A stretch of DNA of 64,000 bases. Source: Calvatia gigantea. Taxonomy: Eukaryota; Basidiomycota; Agaricomycetes; Agaricales; Lycoperdaceae. Below the pieces are notes generated by a model that had not been told where the DNA came from, did no database searches, and saw nothing but the letters and a program-made list of their open reading frames with translations. Location of the stretch: contig JACAAK010000006.1 of NCBI GenBank assembly GCA_025093985.1, positions 186,001 to 250,000 of the forward strand, in the 5' to 3' direction. This document shows, piece by piece, positions 23,550 through 35,532 of the stretch (the stretch's first letter is position 1; every line of letters starts with the position of its first letter). A program made the position numbers and the translations under genes.

Positions 23550-25989
23550 TTATAATCTCTGACCAATATTGATGTGAATGGCCTTGACTTGCGTGTACCT
23601 ACCCAAACGGGATCAGCCGGCAAGGTTCGACATGAGAACCGAGTTAAACCTACGTATCGAGGGCGTATTCTCCTGCTTCTCGCCCGATACCTGATTGTTT
23701 ATACCCGCCAAATGGTACACCGATGCTAACATTTTGTGCGGAAGTTGACCTATAATCGATATCAATTACCGTACGACTTAGAGCTCTTCCCTGAGATATA
23801 TTGAGAAGACCTTACAAATACGCTGCCGGCCTCGAGGTTATGTGCCATCCTGATTGCGCGGCTCAAGTTTTCCGTCAAGAGATTGGAAGCAAGCCCATAT
23901 GTTGTATTATTAGCCCATTCGGTGACCTCTGGAGAACGAACGCACTTAGTAACTTCGGGCCCTTTAGCATAGATTCCGACGACGACCCACCTTCCTCAGT
24001 CTTGAAACTTGACAATAGAACAAACAGGGCCGAAGATTTCTTCTTTCATGATCTTCATGTCATGGTTCACATCAACGAAAATCGTTGGCTTGATGAAGTA
24101 TCCCTCGTCTCCCTGCCGCTCTCCCCCCATGTGGATTTTTGCACCATCAGCCTTTCCAGACGCGATGTATCCCATCACGCGCTATTTCGAATGTTAGATC
24201 AGTTTTAAAAGTCGATTGCGTCCCTCAGCTTGAACTTACCTCGAATTGCGTCCGAGAGACTTGGGGGCCATGTTGCGTCCCAGGTTCAAACGGGTTTCCA
24301 GTGGCTTTGGTGAGGTATTCTGCTGCCTGACTGAATCCTTGCAAGAATTTGTCGTAGATGCCCTCTTGAACGTAGATCCTAGAGCCCGCGACACACACTT
24401 GGCCTGCGGAAAGATATGAGCTCTCAACGTTCCGGTTGCTAGTGTCAATGGAGCATACCCATGTTGAAGCTGGAGGACGTGATACCCGATTCAATGCTTG
24501 GAGACATGGCACGTAAACTGATAAAGCACCCACAAAATGCCCATACTAGCCCACTTAATTGCCTGTTCTAGATCCGCATCGTCAAAGATGATGGTCGGAC
24601 TTTTACCGCCCAGCTCCAGAGTAACAGCCTTTAAGTTAGACTCCGCAGCTGCTTTAAGGATTTTTCGTCCTGTGAGAGTGCTTCCAGTAAACGTGAGCTT
24701 GGCAATTTGAGGGTGAGATGCTATCGCGGCACCGGCCGTAGCACCTGGAACATGAGAGTGAGAACTTTGGATTGGACCCAACGACAGTAGGAAGGCACCA
24801 TAGCCATTTACGATATTGACTACTCCAGGAGGAAACCCGGCCTGGTGAATGAGATCCGCGAGGAAAAGAGCGGAAAGAGGTGTTACTTCTGAAGGCTATT
24901 CCACTTTGTGAGATGGTTGGCGGGGTACCACTTTCCATGACTACTTACCTTGAGGACGACGGTGTTGCCCGTCGCGAGTGCGGCAGCCAACTTCCACGAC
25001 GCCATACCCTATCCAATCCCATGAGTACGAAGTATTCGAAGTTGAGGGTGAGTAAACAACGAACCAGGGGGAAATTCCATGGGACAATTGCACCCTGACT
25101 CGTACGTAAGAAAAAAAATCTATTTTTTATTGAATACTCGAGGACTATACTTACGACGACTCCGTAGGGCTCATGCCTCGTATATGCCATCTTATTCTCG
25201 GTCGTCTATAATGTTAAAATCTTGTGAGCTTCAGGCCCGCCACGAAGAGGTGGCGCGCACCTCAATGGTTTTTCCATGAATCTTGTCTGCCCATCCAGCA
25301 TAATACCTGAACGTATTGATAGCGTTATCAACATCGCCCATTTTGGCCATGAAATATCCCTTGCCTATCCCACACCAAACAAGGATGAGTTTCAGTCAGG
25401 ACATGATGCGCTTCAGAGATACTGACCGACATTGAGAGCATCTAGTGCGGCCAATTCGTCGGCATGCTTCTCTATCAATTCGACTAACTTATACAAAAGT
25501 TTTCCGCGTTCTGCTCCCGGGACTTTGAGTCCCCAGCTCGTCTTGTAACCCTGTGTCATATACTAGGTTTAGTCCACCATAACCACTCAAGTTGTGGCCC
25601 AAAGCATACCTTCTTCGCGGCGTCGACCGCAATATCGATATCTTTCGATGTCCCTCCAGCAACGGTGCATACGAGTTTGCCCGTGGCTGCCCTTCTTTAG
25701 GCGAACGTCATAAAAATAGGGATTAACTACGTACAAGGATCAACAACCCTATTGGTGATGATGATAGTCAATCAGTAGTCATTGATTGATACCCCATTGC
25801 CTGATTATCACTCACTCGATCTTCTCTCCACCTCCTACAGGATCAACCCATTTTCCACCAATAAACAACCTACGCACCTACCTGAGCCAAAACCCATGGA
25901 CCAACAAAGGACGCCACTTACCCGGTGTTGATCGTAACTGATCCCTTGTAAGTCGGGGTATCGAACTTGTGAGTATAAGTCGCAGGCAT
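23550..25989 (-). CDS. Aldehyde dehydrogenase (ALDH B)
   Basis: Second full-length ALDH on the minus strand, in tandem with ALDH A. Start [16 protein letters not shown] (ATG 25989), end [15 protein letters not shown] with TAA at 23550-23552. Key segments: [126 protein letters not shown] with the catalytic Cys, [33 protein letters not shown]. It shares the 11-nt microexon (24459-24469) with ALDH A and D. Exons I traced are open. Substrate cannot be told from sequence; broad-range acetaldehyde or long-chain aldehyde oxidation is typical of this fungal group. Confidence 0.9.
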
Positions 25990-26045
25990 TATGAACGCGA
26001 ACTATCGATTTCGGTGGTAAAAGCTGAGGTTACCCATCGCATCCC

Positions 26046-26051
26046 TTTATA
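26046..26051 (-). promoter_or_regulatory. TATA box of ALDH B
   Basis: TATAAA on the minus strand about 57 bp upstream of the ATG at 25989. Confidence 0.5.
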
Positions 26052-26819
26052 CCCGGTATTGTACAACAAAATGGACAATTGACAACGTGGTCCAACGGCA
26101 CACATAGGGTGTACGATCACACACTCTCCCGGCAAGGGGTTCCAGTATTCCCAAGGTCTTGGATTCCAGGTGGGAGCGAGAAAGTGCCCGGAAATATATT
26201 CAATTGGCGCTTGGCAAATGTGCCAAAAACAAGAACCGGCAGTGAACGATAAATAGAATTGATACTCACGATTTACCCCACCCGTCAATGACTAAGATGA
26301 CGATCAGCTCATGTTTACATGTGTTGATACTGTACCTCTCAATCTTGTGGTGAGCCACAGGGCAGGAGATGGTCTTTGTGGCGAAGTCGGTTAGTGGATG
26401 ATTGCACGCTGCATAAGGTAACGTTAAACACCAACGCGCCTACCAACTCCGGCTAAAAGCCCCAATTGAAGGGAGTAAATCCACCGTCAGGAAGCCACTG
26501 TCCCTTCTCGGACCTGATAAAGGTCAATGAAATAGAAGGCGTGTACCCAGCGCCACCCACAATTCTATTCGAAGAAAAGAGGACCACTTCTTGGTTAGCT
26601 TGGCTCCTTCATTGCGCTATCTTTACGTCTCCAAACTGCTTGATCCTTATCTTCCTTCTGCGCCCTTTTCGGGCTCCCAAAAAGCTCCATATCTCAAACC
26701 AAATCTTCGAGGCGCAACCCCAATCTTCACGCAGTCACAAACTCGAGTGACCAGGTACCCCAGTATACATTCATTATTATTCATTATCCCGATGCCATCG
26801 CCACCCCGACGTCCCCAAC
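26052..26819. other. Intergenic region, ALDH B promoter to UBP14 3' end
   Basis: No gene supported. ORFs at 26466-26750 and 26591-26890 overlap one another and the UBP14 3' end and carry no motif. A tRNA-like string near 26379-26460 does not fold into a convincing cloverleaf by eye. Confidence 0.45.
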
Positions 26820-29800
26820 TCAAGCCCTCTCAAATACGTACAAATACGCCAACTTCTTCAACTCCTCCACACTCTCCTCATCGGCCTTGACAACTTTCTC
26901 ATCATTAAACAGCACCCAATCGTCGCCTTTACGTATGTGGGCCACGTAATGCCCTGAGTGCACTGAAGGACCTTTATGTGATACGAACGCTTTGAGTCTG
27001 TATCTCACCGGGACGTCTTTTGTTCCATAAGCAGCAGTGGATGATGGTGGTGGGGCTGCAGAGGATTGTTGTTGTGCTTGAGAGGGTGCTTCTGAACCGT
27101 CATCGTCTGGGTGGCTGAATAAGCCATTCAACGGCCCTTTCCATGTTATTATCCTACAAAAAAATCGTAAATCATCGATGTTTCAAGTTGGTGAAGAGCA
27201 TACTGTCTCTCGCAACGCCTTGCGAGCTTGCATACTCGTGAACCCCATATCCGCCAACATCGTTACGAGTTCCGCGGGAGGCTCCGGTGCGGATGCTTTA
27301 CTAGTGTTCCCGGCAGCAGCAGCTGATTGAATTGGCGCATCGATAGTCTTAAATTATACAGTCAGTATTGCGGAGAAGATCCGGCCTTGAGGCGGCTCAC
27401 CTGGATCTTCAACGTGTTCAAATAACCACTCCAAAGCGCTATCAGCATTATTATTCCCCGTCGCAAGTAACGCTTTTTGACATCTAATTTCTGGGAAACC
27501 CATACTTTGCAACTGAGCCATCGCATCCGCGTCGAACTGAGGTACTTCCGGTGCTAACAAACCCAAGTGGGGGGACGGTATCTGATCAATAAAAGAACAC
27601 ACGAAAAGGATGGTGGAATATGCCACTTACGCGCTTCACTTAGTTCTTCTTCGCCGGGTTGAATCCCTCTCCCCGTATGTTTTTCCGTGAATTCAAGGAT
27701 GTCGTTGGAGGGGAGTATGAGTGGTATATCCAATTTCGCAGGAACCCAGTTGACGAGTTGGAATTTCTTTGCATGGATGACCAGTGTCTCAGGGAATGTT
27801 GCGAACCTCGTCTGTCTGTGCGACCAACCCACACACACCATCAACACAAACTCAGAAGAAAAACCATTGGGAATGACTTACTTGAGTGCATGAACGGTCT
27901 TTTTACATTTGGGGCACGCGTACTCCAGTGCCTCGACTCCGAGCAGCGCTTCCAAACATTTGGTCAATTCTATGTCTTCGTACAGTGTTTTCCCATCTTC
28001 TGTTTTACCCTTCTCGGTCGCGGGCACAGAGACGCTCACAACGTCGGCTTCATCAACCCTATACCGAACGCCTTTACAGTCCACACATTGAAGACGCTGT
28101 TCCCACCCAAACGAGAATATCCTCGTCGCGTCTTTTATATCTGTATAAAAGATTTTTTTCCCATCAGTCGTATTCGTCCATTGGGGAAGGAAGGAGAGGA
28201 TAGGGACATACCAGACCCCTGCGGTTGCTGTTGTTTATACTTATGCATATCCCTCCTAAGCGTATTCATCAAATGCGTGAAAAACTCTTCCGAGTCCTGT
28301 TGTCTCATCGTCGAAAACTCCACATGTCCCTTCCCAATAACATGCTTAAACGTAACAGGCCTCACACCCTCCTGAAACACAGGCGTCGGAGACCTATGTT
28401 GCAACCCCACTCCTACCTGCGCCCGCGCTTGTCCCACTCCCCCACCCACCCCCAAATAACTCGCAGCAGGAACCGAATACCTCCCACTCAACAACCCATC
28501 CGCAACTTTATACATCTGACATTCCAAACACTCCCCCGGTAACTTCTCACACACTCTCACATGAACCCTCGCATATTGAGGTTTATACCTCTCTTGAAAC
28601 GCAGGGAGGGAGAAAAGAGTTTGGAGGACTGGAAGCCATGTAGCAGGAGTTACCGAGATTTTGGAGGCCTGTGAGGCCTGGACCGAAGATGGGTTCTAGG
28701 GCTGTACCGTCTTCGTGTGTGAGGGAGAAGTCGTAGCTGAGGTTATGTTCGAGTTGCTATGATTGGTATTGGGATGTTAAGAATACGGAAAAAGAGTGTT
28801 GGGGGGGGGGGGGGAGAGACGTACGAGTTCGGTCATGCTTTTTTCGGTTTTGGACATCTTTTGGACGTTGATTCCGAACGTAGATAGGTGAGCTGCGAGT
28901 TCTGGATCATGTTTCGCGTCATCGCAGACGTAGCAGTATATATCTTTTTTTAAAAAAACGCTTTGGTTCTGAGTTGGTGTTGTCGCGGATGATTTTAAGG
29001 AAGAAACGCACCAGCGTTGCCTTCAGGTGTAATCGTTCCTAATTTAACGCTAATCGGATGTCCGGTCTGTTTGTAATGTTCGAGTCCGTGTCCGTTTCCA
29101 CCTAACCCGCCGAATAATTGACGACCGCATCCAAGCGAACCGCAGATCATGCATAACCATAGGTTTTCTTTGAGATCGCATGATCGACAATGCGCGAGAC
29201 CTACGAAGGAAAGGTCAGCACCCTGAAAGAGCTCAAGAAGTGGACGTAGTACCGGATGCGGGGATAGGTCCTGACGCTTCTTGTTGGAGCATGAGTGTAT
29301 GTTCGCAGGGTACAATTTCTTCTTCCCAAGCTTTGACTTCAGATTGACGTGCGGAGGAGAGGGAGGACATAACACTGTCTACGAGAGTTTTGATCTAAAC
29401 TTTGTAAGTATATGCGGCGTGGCGAAGTTGAAGGTTATATGAACGTACTTTGGGGTCTTGTAGAGCCTCAGAAATGACTCTGCCTCCTGCAGGTTCGCAC
29501 AGCCAACACTTGACACTTAAGACATGTTCGTATTTATCTTCTTCGCGTTCTTCTGCTATAGCGAGTTTCTTCATTTTTGTTGGAGGCTCTTCATCTTCGA
29601 CCTAAAGGTGCACACACGAGCATCAGTACAAACACGACATCCTCAAGGGGTAGTCCCTCACGCGCTGAGCATTGGGTTTAAGTTTCCGTTTAACATTCAA
29701 CGTGAACCGATGGCGCGTTTTCTCAAAATGAAGAGCGGCATGTCTCCTATCTGGATCAAGACATCCACCATTGAAACATTCGAAACAAACATCGACACCA

Positions 29801-29981
29801 GTAAGTGAATCCTAATATAACGCGTGTGGTTCAGATAATCTCTCGAGTCAGACGTTGGGCCGGTTAGCCTAGATCAAGAACGTACCTGACCATCGAAACA
29901 CAAAGTACACTCCTCCCTATGAATGAGTTGCCCCGAAGGTGGTCTGATACTCTTTAGCTGGTCAAGATGTTCACAGGACAT
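26820..29981 (-). CDS. UBP14: Ubiquitin carboxyl-terminal hydrolase, UBP14/USP5 (isopeptidase T) family
   Basis: A deubiquitinase that disassembles free polyubiquitin chains. It starts MSCEHLDQLKSIRPPSG (ATG 29981). The ZnF-UBP domain reads CRSCDLKENLWLCMICGSLG...GHGLEHYKQTGH. The Cys box is TGLQNLGNSCYMAS (about 28640-28670), followed by VLQTLFSLPAFQERY, RQQDSEEFFTHLMN, CVDCKGVRYR and the CPKCKK/VVSV region. There are two UBA domains (AMAQLQSMGFPEIRCQKAL and TMLADMGFTSMQARKAL) between the Cys and His boxes, as in USP5. The His box is GPSVHSGHYVAHI and the end YLYVFERA. This is the canonical USP5/UBP14 domain order. One extra base (near 28630) shifts the frame between CYMAS and VLQTLF, exactly in the catalytic block; in a conserved single-copy gene that suggests sequence error. 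A 14-G run lies in an intron at about 28801. It is divergent from SSZ1 across 223 bp. Confidence 0.92.
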
Positions 29982-30204
29982 TTTGGTTCGAACTGCGCTG
30001 TTATCAGTTTCGCCGAACCCTGTAAGTAGGTAATTCAAGGTGATTAGATTTGATGGGTTAAGTCACGTGAGTGTGATATGTGTTACACAAACTGATACAG
30101 GATTTGATTAATTTTAAAAAAAATTTGGGTAACAAGTGAGCTAAGAAAAAGTTTTTTTCGTTGTTATTCTGTTTTTGTTTTGTGCCTTTTGTTGTGAACC
30201 CGCG
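29982..30204. promoter_or_regulatory. Shared bidirectional promoter of UBP14 and SSZ1
   Basis: Only 223 bp separate the two divergent start codons. The interval is AT-rich with T/A runs near 30110-30175 and no clear TATA box on either strand, as expected for housekeeping promoters. Co-regulation is an inference. Confidence 0.5.
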
Positions 30205-32447
30205 ATGACCTCTATCCCGAATGGCATTGTTGCTGCAGCCGCTACGCCGAGTACTGAGCTGAATTCTCTGCCGCCTATCGTCGGTATCAATTTTGGCAAC
30301 TCGTACGCGTCGATAGCCGTTTTCACCAAGGTGTGTGCGCGTCGTGAACGATCTCTGCAATGTGGGTGTGCTGATCAGAGAGGGGGAGTTTAGGAAGGTC
30401 TAGCAGAATGTATCGCAAACGAGGATGGCGAACGGCAGATTGCCTGTGCCATCTCCTTCCGCGGCGAAGAGATGGTGAGTCCCCGCCCACCTCCTCCCTC
30501 TCCTCCCACCAGAGCGCCTGATCAAACCCGATGTGATGACAATCGCAGTACATCGGTAACGAAGCTAAACACCAACTCGTCAAAAACGCCCAAAACACAA
30601 TAACAGGCTTTCGCAATCTCCTCGGCAAAAAGTGCGCCCCCGCCCTGCCCCGTCGCCCTCTCTACCGCCCTACTCACTGACAAACGACACGACCCCTAGA
30701 TTCTCCGAAATCCCACAATCAGAGCTGACCCTCTCAGCGCCCGTCATCCAACACCCCGATCTACCCGACACACCCGCCTACAAAGTATCCATCCTCCAAC
30801 CCGCACCAACCCCACTCCCCCCACTCCCCCGCCACAATATAGCCTCCGAACGCAACACATCCACCTACAACACCCCCGCAGCCTCAAACCTCCCCACACC
30901 CCGCTCAGAACCCACCCCTATCGATCGTTATCTCACCATCAACGAAGTAACCACCCTCTTCCTCAAATCACTCCTCTCATCCGCCGAAGCCTTTCTCGGT
31001 AAAAAAGTTAAAGATGCTGTTATAACGGTACCCGCTTGGTTTACCGATACCCAACGTGGCGCATTAGAAAAAGCCGCGACGGATACAGGTGTGAATGTTC
31101 TTCAGTTATTGGATGAAGTGGGTGCTGCGGTGGCTACTACCACTTCCGAATCGTGGACGAGCGAACTTTCACCAGATCGTACGCAGTTGGTTGTAGATGT
31201 CGGCGCTTCTTCAACTACGATTACTATTCTCTCTCTTCGTGAAGGACTCGCGTATGTCCTTGCGTCGTCTACGACGCCCGGTGTCGGGGGGGACCAAATC
31301 GATTCTAAACTCATCGCGCATTTCGCTTCGGAATTTACGAAAAAAACTAAAATCCCACTCACGTTCTCCTCCACCTCTCCTACCTCCACCTCCTCGAATC
31401 CGCAGGATAAACGCGCAGAGGCGAAATTACGACTAGCACTCGAACACACAAAACGCACTATCAGTGCCTCACCAGGCGCAGCGACATGTTCCGTCGAATC
31501 ACTCAAAGACGGTGTGGATTATACGGGATCCATTAACCGTATGCGGTTCGATCTCGTCGCGCGGCCTGTGTACGTTTCCATATCCAACGCTATCACTTCC
31601 CTCCTCGCTTCCACTGCCTCTTCTTCCCCTCCCATCATCACCATCACAAATCGTGGATCCTCATGATATAGACGAAATAGTATACGTAGGCGGGAGCGCG
31701 TGTCTCCCAGGACTAGACGAACACATCCTTCTCTCATGTGGATTCAGAGAAGACGTCGAAACCCCATTTTCGAAGGGCACAGTAGTAGGTGGGGGGATTG
31801 GTGATCCGACAACTGTGTTAGCGAGAGGGTGTGCAGTGCAAGCGTCGTTAGTTTCGGAAGTACTAGCTTCGGAAGAGCTGGCGGAGGAGCTGAAGGGCGG
31901 CGCATTTGGGAAAGGGTCGAAAGTGGGCAAGGTACGTGCTACGACGCGCACGATTGGGGTATTACTCCCTAGTATTATCAATGCTGAAGAAGACGAGAAC
32001 GAGCTGGGAGGAACGTGGATACCTATCGTACAGAAAGAAACAGCGTTACCAGCCAGACGAACCGTGCGATTCGATATCGAATTACCTGAAGGGTCAAATA
32101 AAGTCGCTTTAGAGGTGTGGGAAGTCAAAGAAGGTATCCGAGTTGAGAAAGTCAGACCTCCCAAACCTGAATACTCCGACTCATCCGAAATCGACGAAGA
32201 AGAAGAAGAGGAAGAAATCGAAGTCAAACACAAGACCATCACCAAAGAAACCTTCTTAGGCGTCGTGCAACTCGAAACCAAGTTAGGTGTTCGGGCAAAA
32301 GGCAAGACGGCACACGCTGGGAAGACGACAACGACGCTGGATGTGCAGTTTATCATGGGCATTGACGCGGGGTTGAAAGTGTTCATCAAGGAATTTGGGA
32401 AGGGTGGTGCATCGGCTGGGTTGCAGATTCCCGGACTTTCTGCTTAG
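30205..32447 (+). CDS. SSZ1: Ribosome-associated Hsp70-like chaperone SSZ1
   Basis: Atypical Hsp70 of the ribosome-associated complex (with zuotin) that helps nascent chains fold in the cytosol. The start MTSIPNGIVAAAA leads into VGINFGNSYASIAVF, the diagnostic SSZ1 version of the Hsp70 phosphate-1 loop. Then come EDGERQIACAISFRG, TITGFRNLLGKK, DAVITVPAWFTDTQR, LQLLDEVGAAVAT, VVDVGASSTTITIL, TPGVGGDQIDSKL, RAEAKLRLALEHTKRTIS, DEIVYVGGSACLPGLDE and an acidic linker before a short C-terminal region. The short substrate-binding end fits SSZ1 rather than canonical Hsp70. Introns at about 30331-30395, 30475-30548 and 30630-30700 are GT...AG. A +1 frameshift near 31650, between ...SPPIITITN and DPHDIDEIVYV, cannot be resolved by an intron. 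SSZ1 is widely conserved, so assembly error is likely. Confidence 0.9.
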
Positions 32448-32457
32448 ATTTTTAATG

Positions 32458-32583
32458 TTCATACATACGTTTGCTACACTCTTACGAACTTAGGATAAGC
32501 TTAGATGTGGTTTTGGACTGGAGACGTGGGAAAAGACTCTCCATGTTTCCCGGCTCTTAACAACGCTTTTGCGCATGATTTCG
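32458..32583. repeat. Direct repeat, left copy (matches 35533-35662)
   Basis: Begins 11 bp after the SSZ1 stop. Shared blocks include ACATACGTTTGCTACACTCT, GAGACGTGGGAAA, TTTCCCGGCTCTTAACnnCG and CTTTTGCGCATGATTTC, in the same orientation as the right copy. Confidence 0.7.
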
Positions 32584-32584
32584 C

Positions 32585-33093
32585 ACCCTACGTGGTATCA
32601 ATGTTACCAGTGTCAGCACCTGCACCACCACCGGCAGGTGTAGCTGGGACATCACGCTCCTCATTACCACCAGTGGTTTGAGTGGTCCTTGCGTTGGTGA
32701 TGTTGACACCAGCATCATTAAGAATCCCAATCCTGATCTGCCTTGAGGACAGCAGGGATTTGCCAAGGAATTTATAGTAAAGAGCTTCGCAAGTAATACT
32801 GACGCCGTTAACATCAATGCACTACACTTCCTAATCAGAGCCTTGGTGAGGATCTTAACGTTGATAAGTCTGGTGACTTTCGCAACAACGGCGAACTGCT
32901 CAACATGATACCCGTCGGTGGGCATACTACTAGTAGATACTTGGTGAGATTGATTGACCGGGGCGTTGGCAATTACAGGATTTAGCCCGTTGGCACCATT
33001 ATTAACCGTGTTCTTCAATTTTGGTAACTGTAGTTTCAAGCTGAGATTCAACCCTAAATGGACCACAGCAAAGTTCTCATCCTTGGAAAACAA
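32585..33093 (-). pseudogene. Relic of an unidentified protein gene
   Basis: The minus-strand frame from 33093 reads ...VVHLGLNLSLKLQLPKLKN...YHVEQFAVVAKVTRLINVKIL, then after a stop and shift near 32820 a second frame reads IDVNGVSITCEALYYKFLGK...SSRQIRIGILNDAGVNITNA with a Gly/Ala/Thr-rich end. Both look like once-coding sequence (regular hydrophobic alternation, few stops), but I do not recognise the family. Broken by at least one frameshift with an in-frame TAG. Confidence 0.4.
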
Positions 33094-33536
33094 AGACCCG
33101 TTCAGTGTGGTACAGCCTCAGGCTCAGGCAGCAAGCCCTGGCTTCTTGACTCTCCGAAAAGTATATAGGACCCTGGGTGCTTTAACCGGAATCTGGACCC
33201 AGGAACGGCAAGGTGTTAGACTTGGACTCTCGTTTTTGAATTCCATCGCCTGCAACATTCTGACCACGCCATTTTATATCGACAAAGTATTCAGTCGTAC
33301 GTAACGTTCATATAGCTGTCGCTCCAACCGACCTGGAACTTCTTCAACAGAAGCACGAGAAGCTACTACTTTTGGGCCACTTGTCAGTGCAGCGGTGATA
33401 AACGGTGGGAGGGATTCCACTACCCAGATTCTTCAATCCTGCACCCACAACCGTCCATAACCCCCACACTCTCTCGGTACGTCGTTGCAACCACAGATTT
33501 AAAATCAAACCGATCACCATTCAGGCTTCTCAGAAA

Positions 33537-33797
33537 ATGAAAAACTTGCTTGTCCCAGTTCTCATCGCCATTGTTGGCGTCCATGCCATTCCCAGCCCCC
33601 AAGATCCTTGCCTTGCCGTCTGTTTGAAGGCACCACCGGTTTGTCCTCCGGGAGAAGCTCCAACCGGCCACGAAGGCTGCTGGGGATGCTGCCAACCCAT
33701 CACCTGCTGTTTCACCGCACCACCGCTCTGTTCTCCCGCTATGGAGTCTATTTTCAATGGGAAATGTTGGGGATGCTGCCAACTTGTTGGTTCCTGA
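33537..33797 (+). CDS. Small secreted cysteine-rich protein with internal repeat
   Basis: An intronless 86-residue ORF starting at the internal ATG (MKNLLVPVLIAIVGVHA), a clean signal peptide with probable cleavage after HA. The mature part contains two similar units of roughly 30 residues: APPVCPPGEA...CWGCCQ and APPLCSPAME...CWGCCQ. About a dozen Cys are present, all predicted extracellular. Upstream in-frame codons have no signal-like character, so this start is preferred. It has no close family that I recognise; effector-like or cell-wall small secreted proteins have this form. It lies within the 3-kb insertion bounded by the 125-bp direct repeats, between two broken genes, and is the only intact ORF there. 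Confidence 0.65.
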   Translation: MKNLLVPVLIAIVGVHAIPSPQDPCLAVCLKAPPVCPPGEAPTGHEGCWGCCQPITCCFTAPPLCSPAMESIFNGKCWGCCQLVGS

Positions 33798-34676
33798 ACC
33801 TAAATGGAGTGGAGAGGTTACGAAAAGAAGGGGAGTAGTTGTAACTTGTTCATGTCGCCTCACTCCTCAGATGACTGAGGGTCGTATATTCGTTGTGAGA
33901 GATTGATTTTATTTAACCTTGGTTGAACGAAATAAGGAGGATTAAGATCAATAAATTGTGAAAGGGCATATAGATCCTAATTTCTTGAAACCCGGACCAT
34001 GACACAACATTATGGCTTGTTCACCTTGTCCCCATTGCAAAGGCGTCAATTGTATACTTGATTTTATTCTATTTTTCTCCAGTGTGGTTGGACCCTTCTG
34101 GGGGTGAGAGTTCTACTTTATCCATGAATTTGGACGGTTTGCATGATTTTTGTTGTCGAGTATCACTCAATAACCGTGAAGGTTCTTGAACACAAGAAGG
34201 ATATGCTCAATGGACTTCCTTGTTGTTCACAGTCTCCGCTCACTCAAGCATCTTGGGATATTAGTGATGTCCCGACCTCTTATATGCTTACCCACGCACT
34301 GGGGCACTTTCCACTGAGCTCAAATTCATCAGTCTCTGTACTCCTTTTGACGACAAGTGGATCGCTCCTCTGCCCGGAATCTCAGCACGGAGCCGACGGC
34401 CCCCTTCTCTCTAGCGCCCTGAAGTCACCTGACTCATGGACAGAAATGCTGAGATAATTATAAATTGATCCCCGGCAGTCCAAGAACCGCCCAACTCCCG
34501 TTGCTGACTCGAAACATTCTTATTGGTCATGAGATAGAACATTTATTCTTAGGAGTGAAGACGATGATAAAAGGACCAGAAGCTTCCCACTCAGTACCTC
34601 ATTTAACATGCAGCTACCTCCTCCGACGGCGAGCCAACGGTATTGCACCGTTTCTGCTTTAGAAGCGGGGCATGGC
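33798..34676. other. Intergenic region with no recognised gene
   Basis: AT-rich 3' flank of the small secreted protein gene; ORFs at 34143-34457 and 34465-34662 carry no motif. A TATATAAA box at 34677-34684 at the right end precedes the broken hydrolase gene. Confidence 0.45.
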
Positions 34677-34684
34677 TATATAAA
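34677..34684 (+). promoter_or_regulatory. TATA box upstream of the broken MBL-fold gene
   Basis: TATATAAA in the context GGCTATATAAACC, some 30-40 bp before the first residual coding sequence (TEEPQRTPSLAFLL). The promoter outlived the reading frame. Confidence 0.45.
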
Positions 34685-34717
34685 CCTTGCACTCTTGATC
34701 GATAACACAACTTCGGA

Positions 34718-35500
34718 AGAACCCCAGCGGACGCCATCCCTTGCATTCCTACTCCAACAACTCCACTAACAACAAAAAATTCCTGTTTGACCTTGGCACC
34801 CGGAAGGATTGGGAGAACCTACCACGAGCAGCTGTCGAAGCGATCAAAACTGCATTCACTGTCGATATACCACAGGATGTAATTGATTCGCTCGCGAAAG
34901 GGGGATTGTCCCCCGCTGACGGTGGACACAGTTTGCTTATCCCATTGTCACCTCGACCATTGCGGTGATACTCAACCTTTCGCTAAGAACGATTTCATCG
35001 TTGGTGGCGACACCCCCCAAATTATTCGAGGGGGGGGGGGGAGGTTGGCCGCAAAAATCCGGATTCCTTCTTCGCTGAAGATCTCCTGCATGTTGGAACG
35101 AGATTTCTAGGTGAAGGTGTAAACTGGCAACAGATTGGGCCCTTCCCTCGTGCATACGACTTCTACGGAGATGGAAGTCTCTATATTATTGATGCCCCCG
35201 GACACATTCATGGCCCATCTCAATCTCCTCGCGCGCACCAGTGCAGATGGAGGTTGGGTTTTCCTGGCAGGAGATACGGCTCATCATTGGAATTTAATTA
35301 CTGGCAAGTCGAACATTGCGTGCCACCATCTGCATGGAAGCGTGCATCAAGATAACAAGTTGGCTAGGCAGATGATCGAACGTGTCCGGGACTTCACACA
35401 GGTACCAAGGGTCGGGGTACTTCTAGCTCATGACACTCCTTGGTACGATGAAAACAAGGACGGTCCCGCCTTTTTCCCTGGAAAGATTGAATCCCCTTAG
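34718..35500 (+). pseudogene. Metallo-beta-lactamase-fold hydrolase, broken
   Basis: Resembles fungal MBL-fold proteins related to N-acyl-homoserine lactonases. Order of fragments: RTPSLAFLL; KKFLFDLGTRKDWENLP; IDSLAKGGLSPAD; VDTVCLSHCHLDHCGD, the HxHxDH zinc motif; PDSFFAEDLL; NWQQIGPFPRAYDFYGDGS; YIIDAPGHIHG; LLARTSADGGWVFLAGDTAH; VLLAHDTPWY; GPAFFPGKIES. The fragments lie in different frames: shifts at about 34760, 34912, the 12-13 G run near 35029-35041, and about 35210. The N-terminal beta-strand region before SLAFLL is missing or unrecognisable. Four breaks plus truncation make a real pseudogene the most likely reading, although some shifts match the +1 pattern seen elsewhere in the window. 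Confidence 0.7.
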
Positions 35501-35532
35501 ACTCTAGATGATCGACAATCAATATTTAATGT

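Noticed and set aside
26370..26465. Possible tRNA-like sequence
   Set aside because: No acceptable acceptor stem or TpsiC loop pairing found by eye.
27659..28375. 238-codon plus ORF
   Set aside because: Antisense to UBP14 exons with recognised catalytic boxes.
31661..32389. 242-codon minus ORF
   Set aside because: Antisense shadow of the SSZ1 C-terminal region; Ser-rich because it reads the complement of an acidic stretch.
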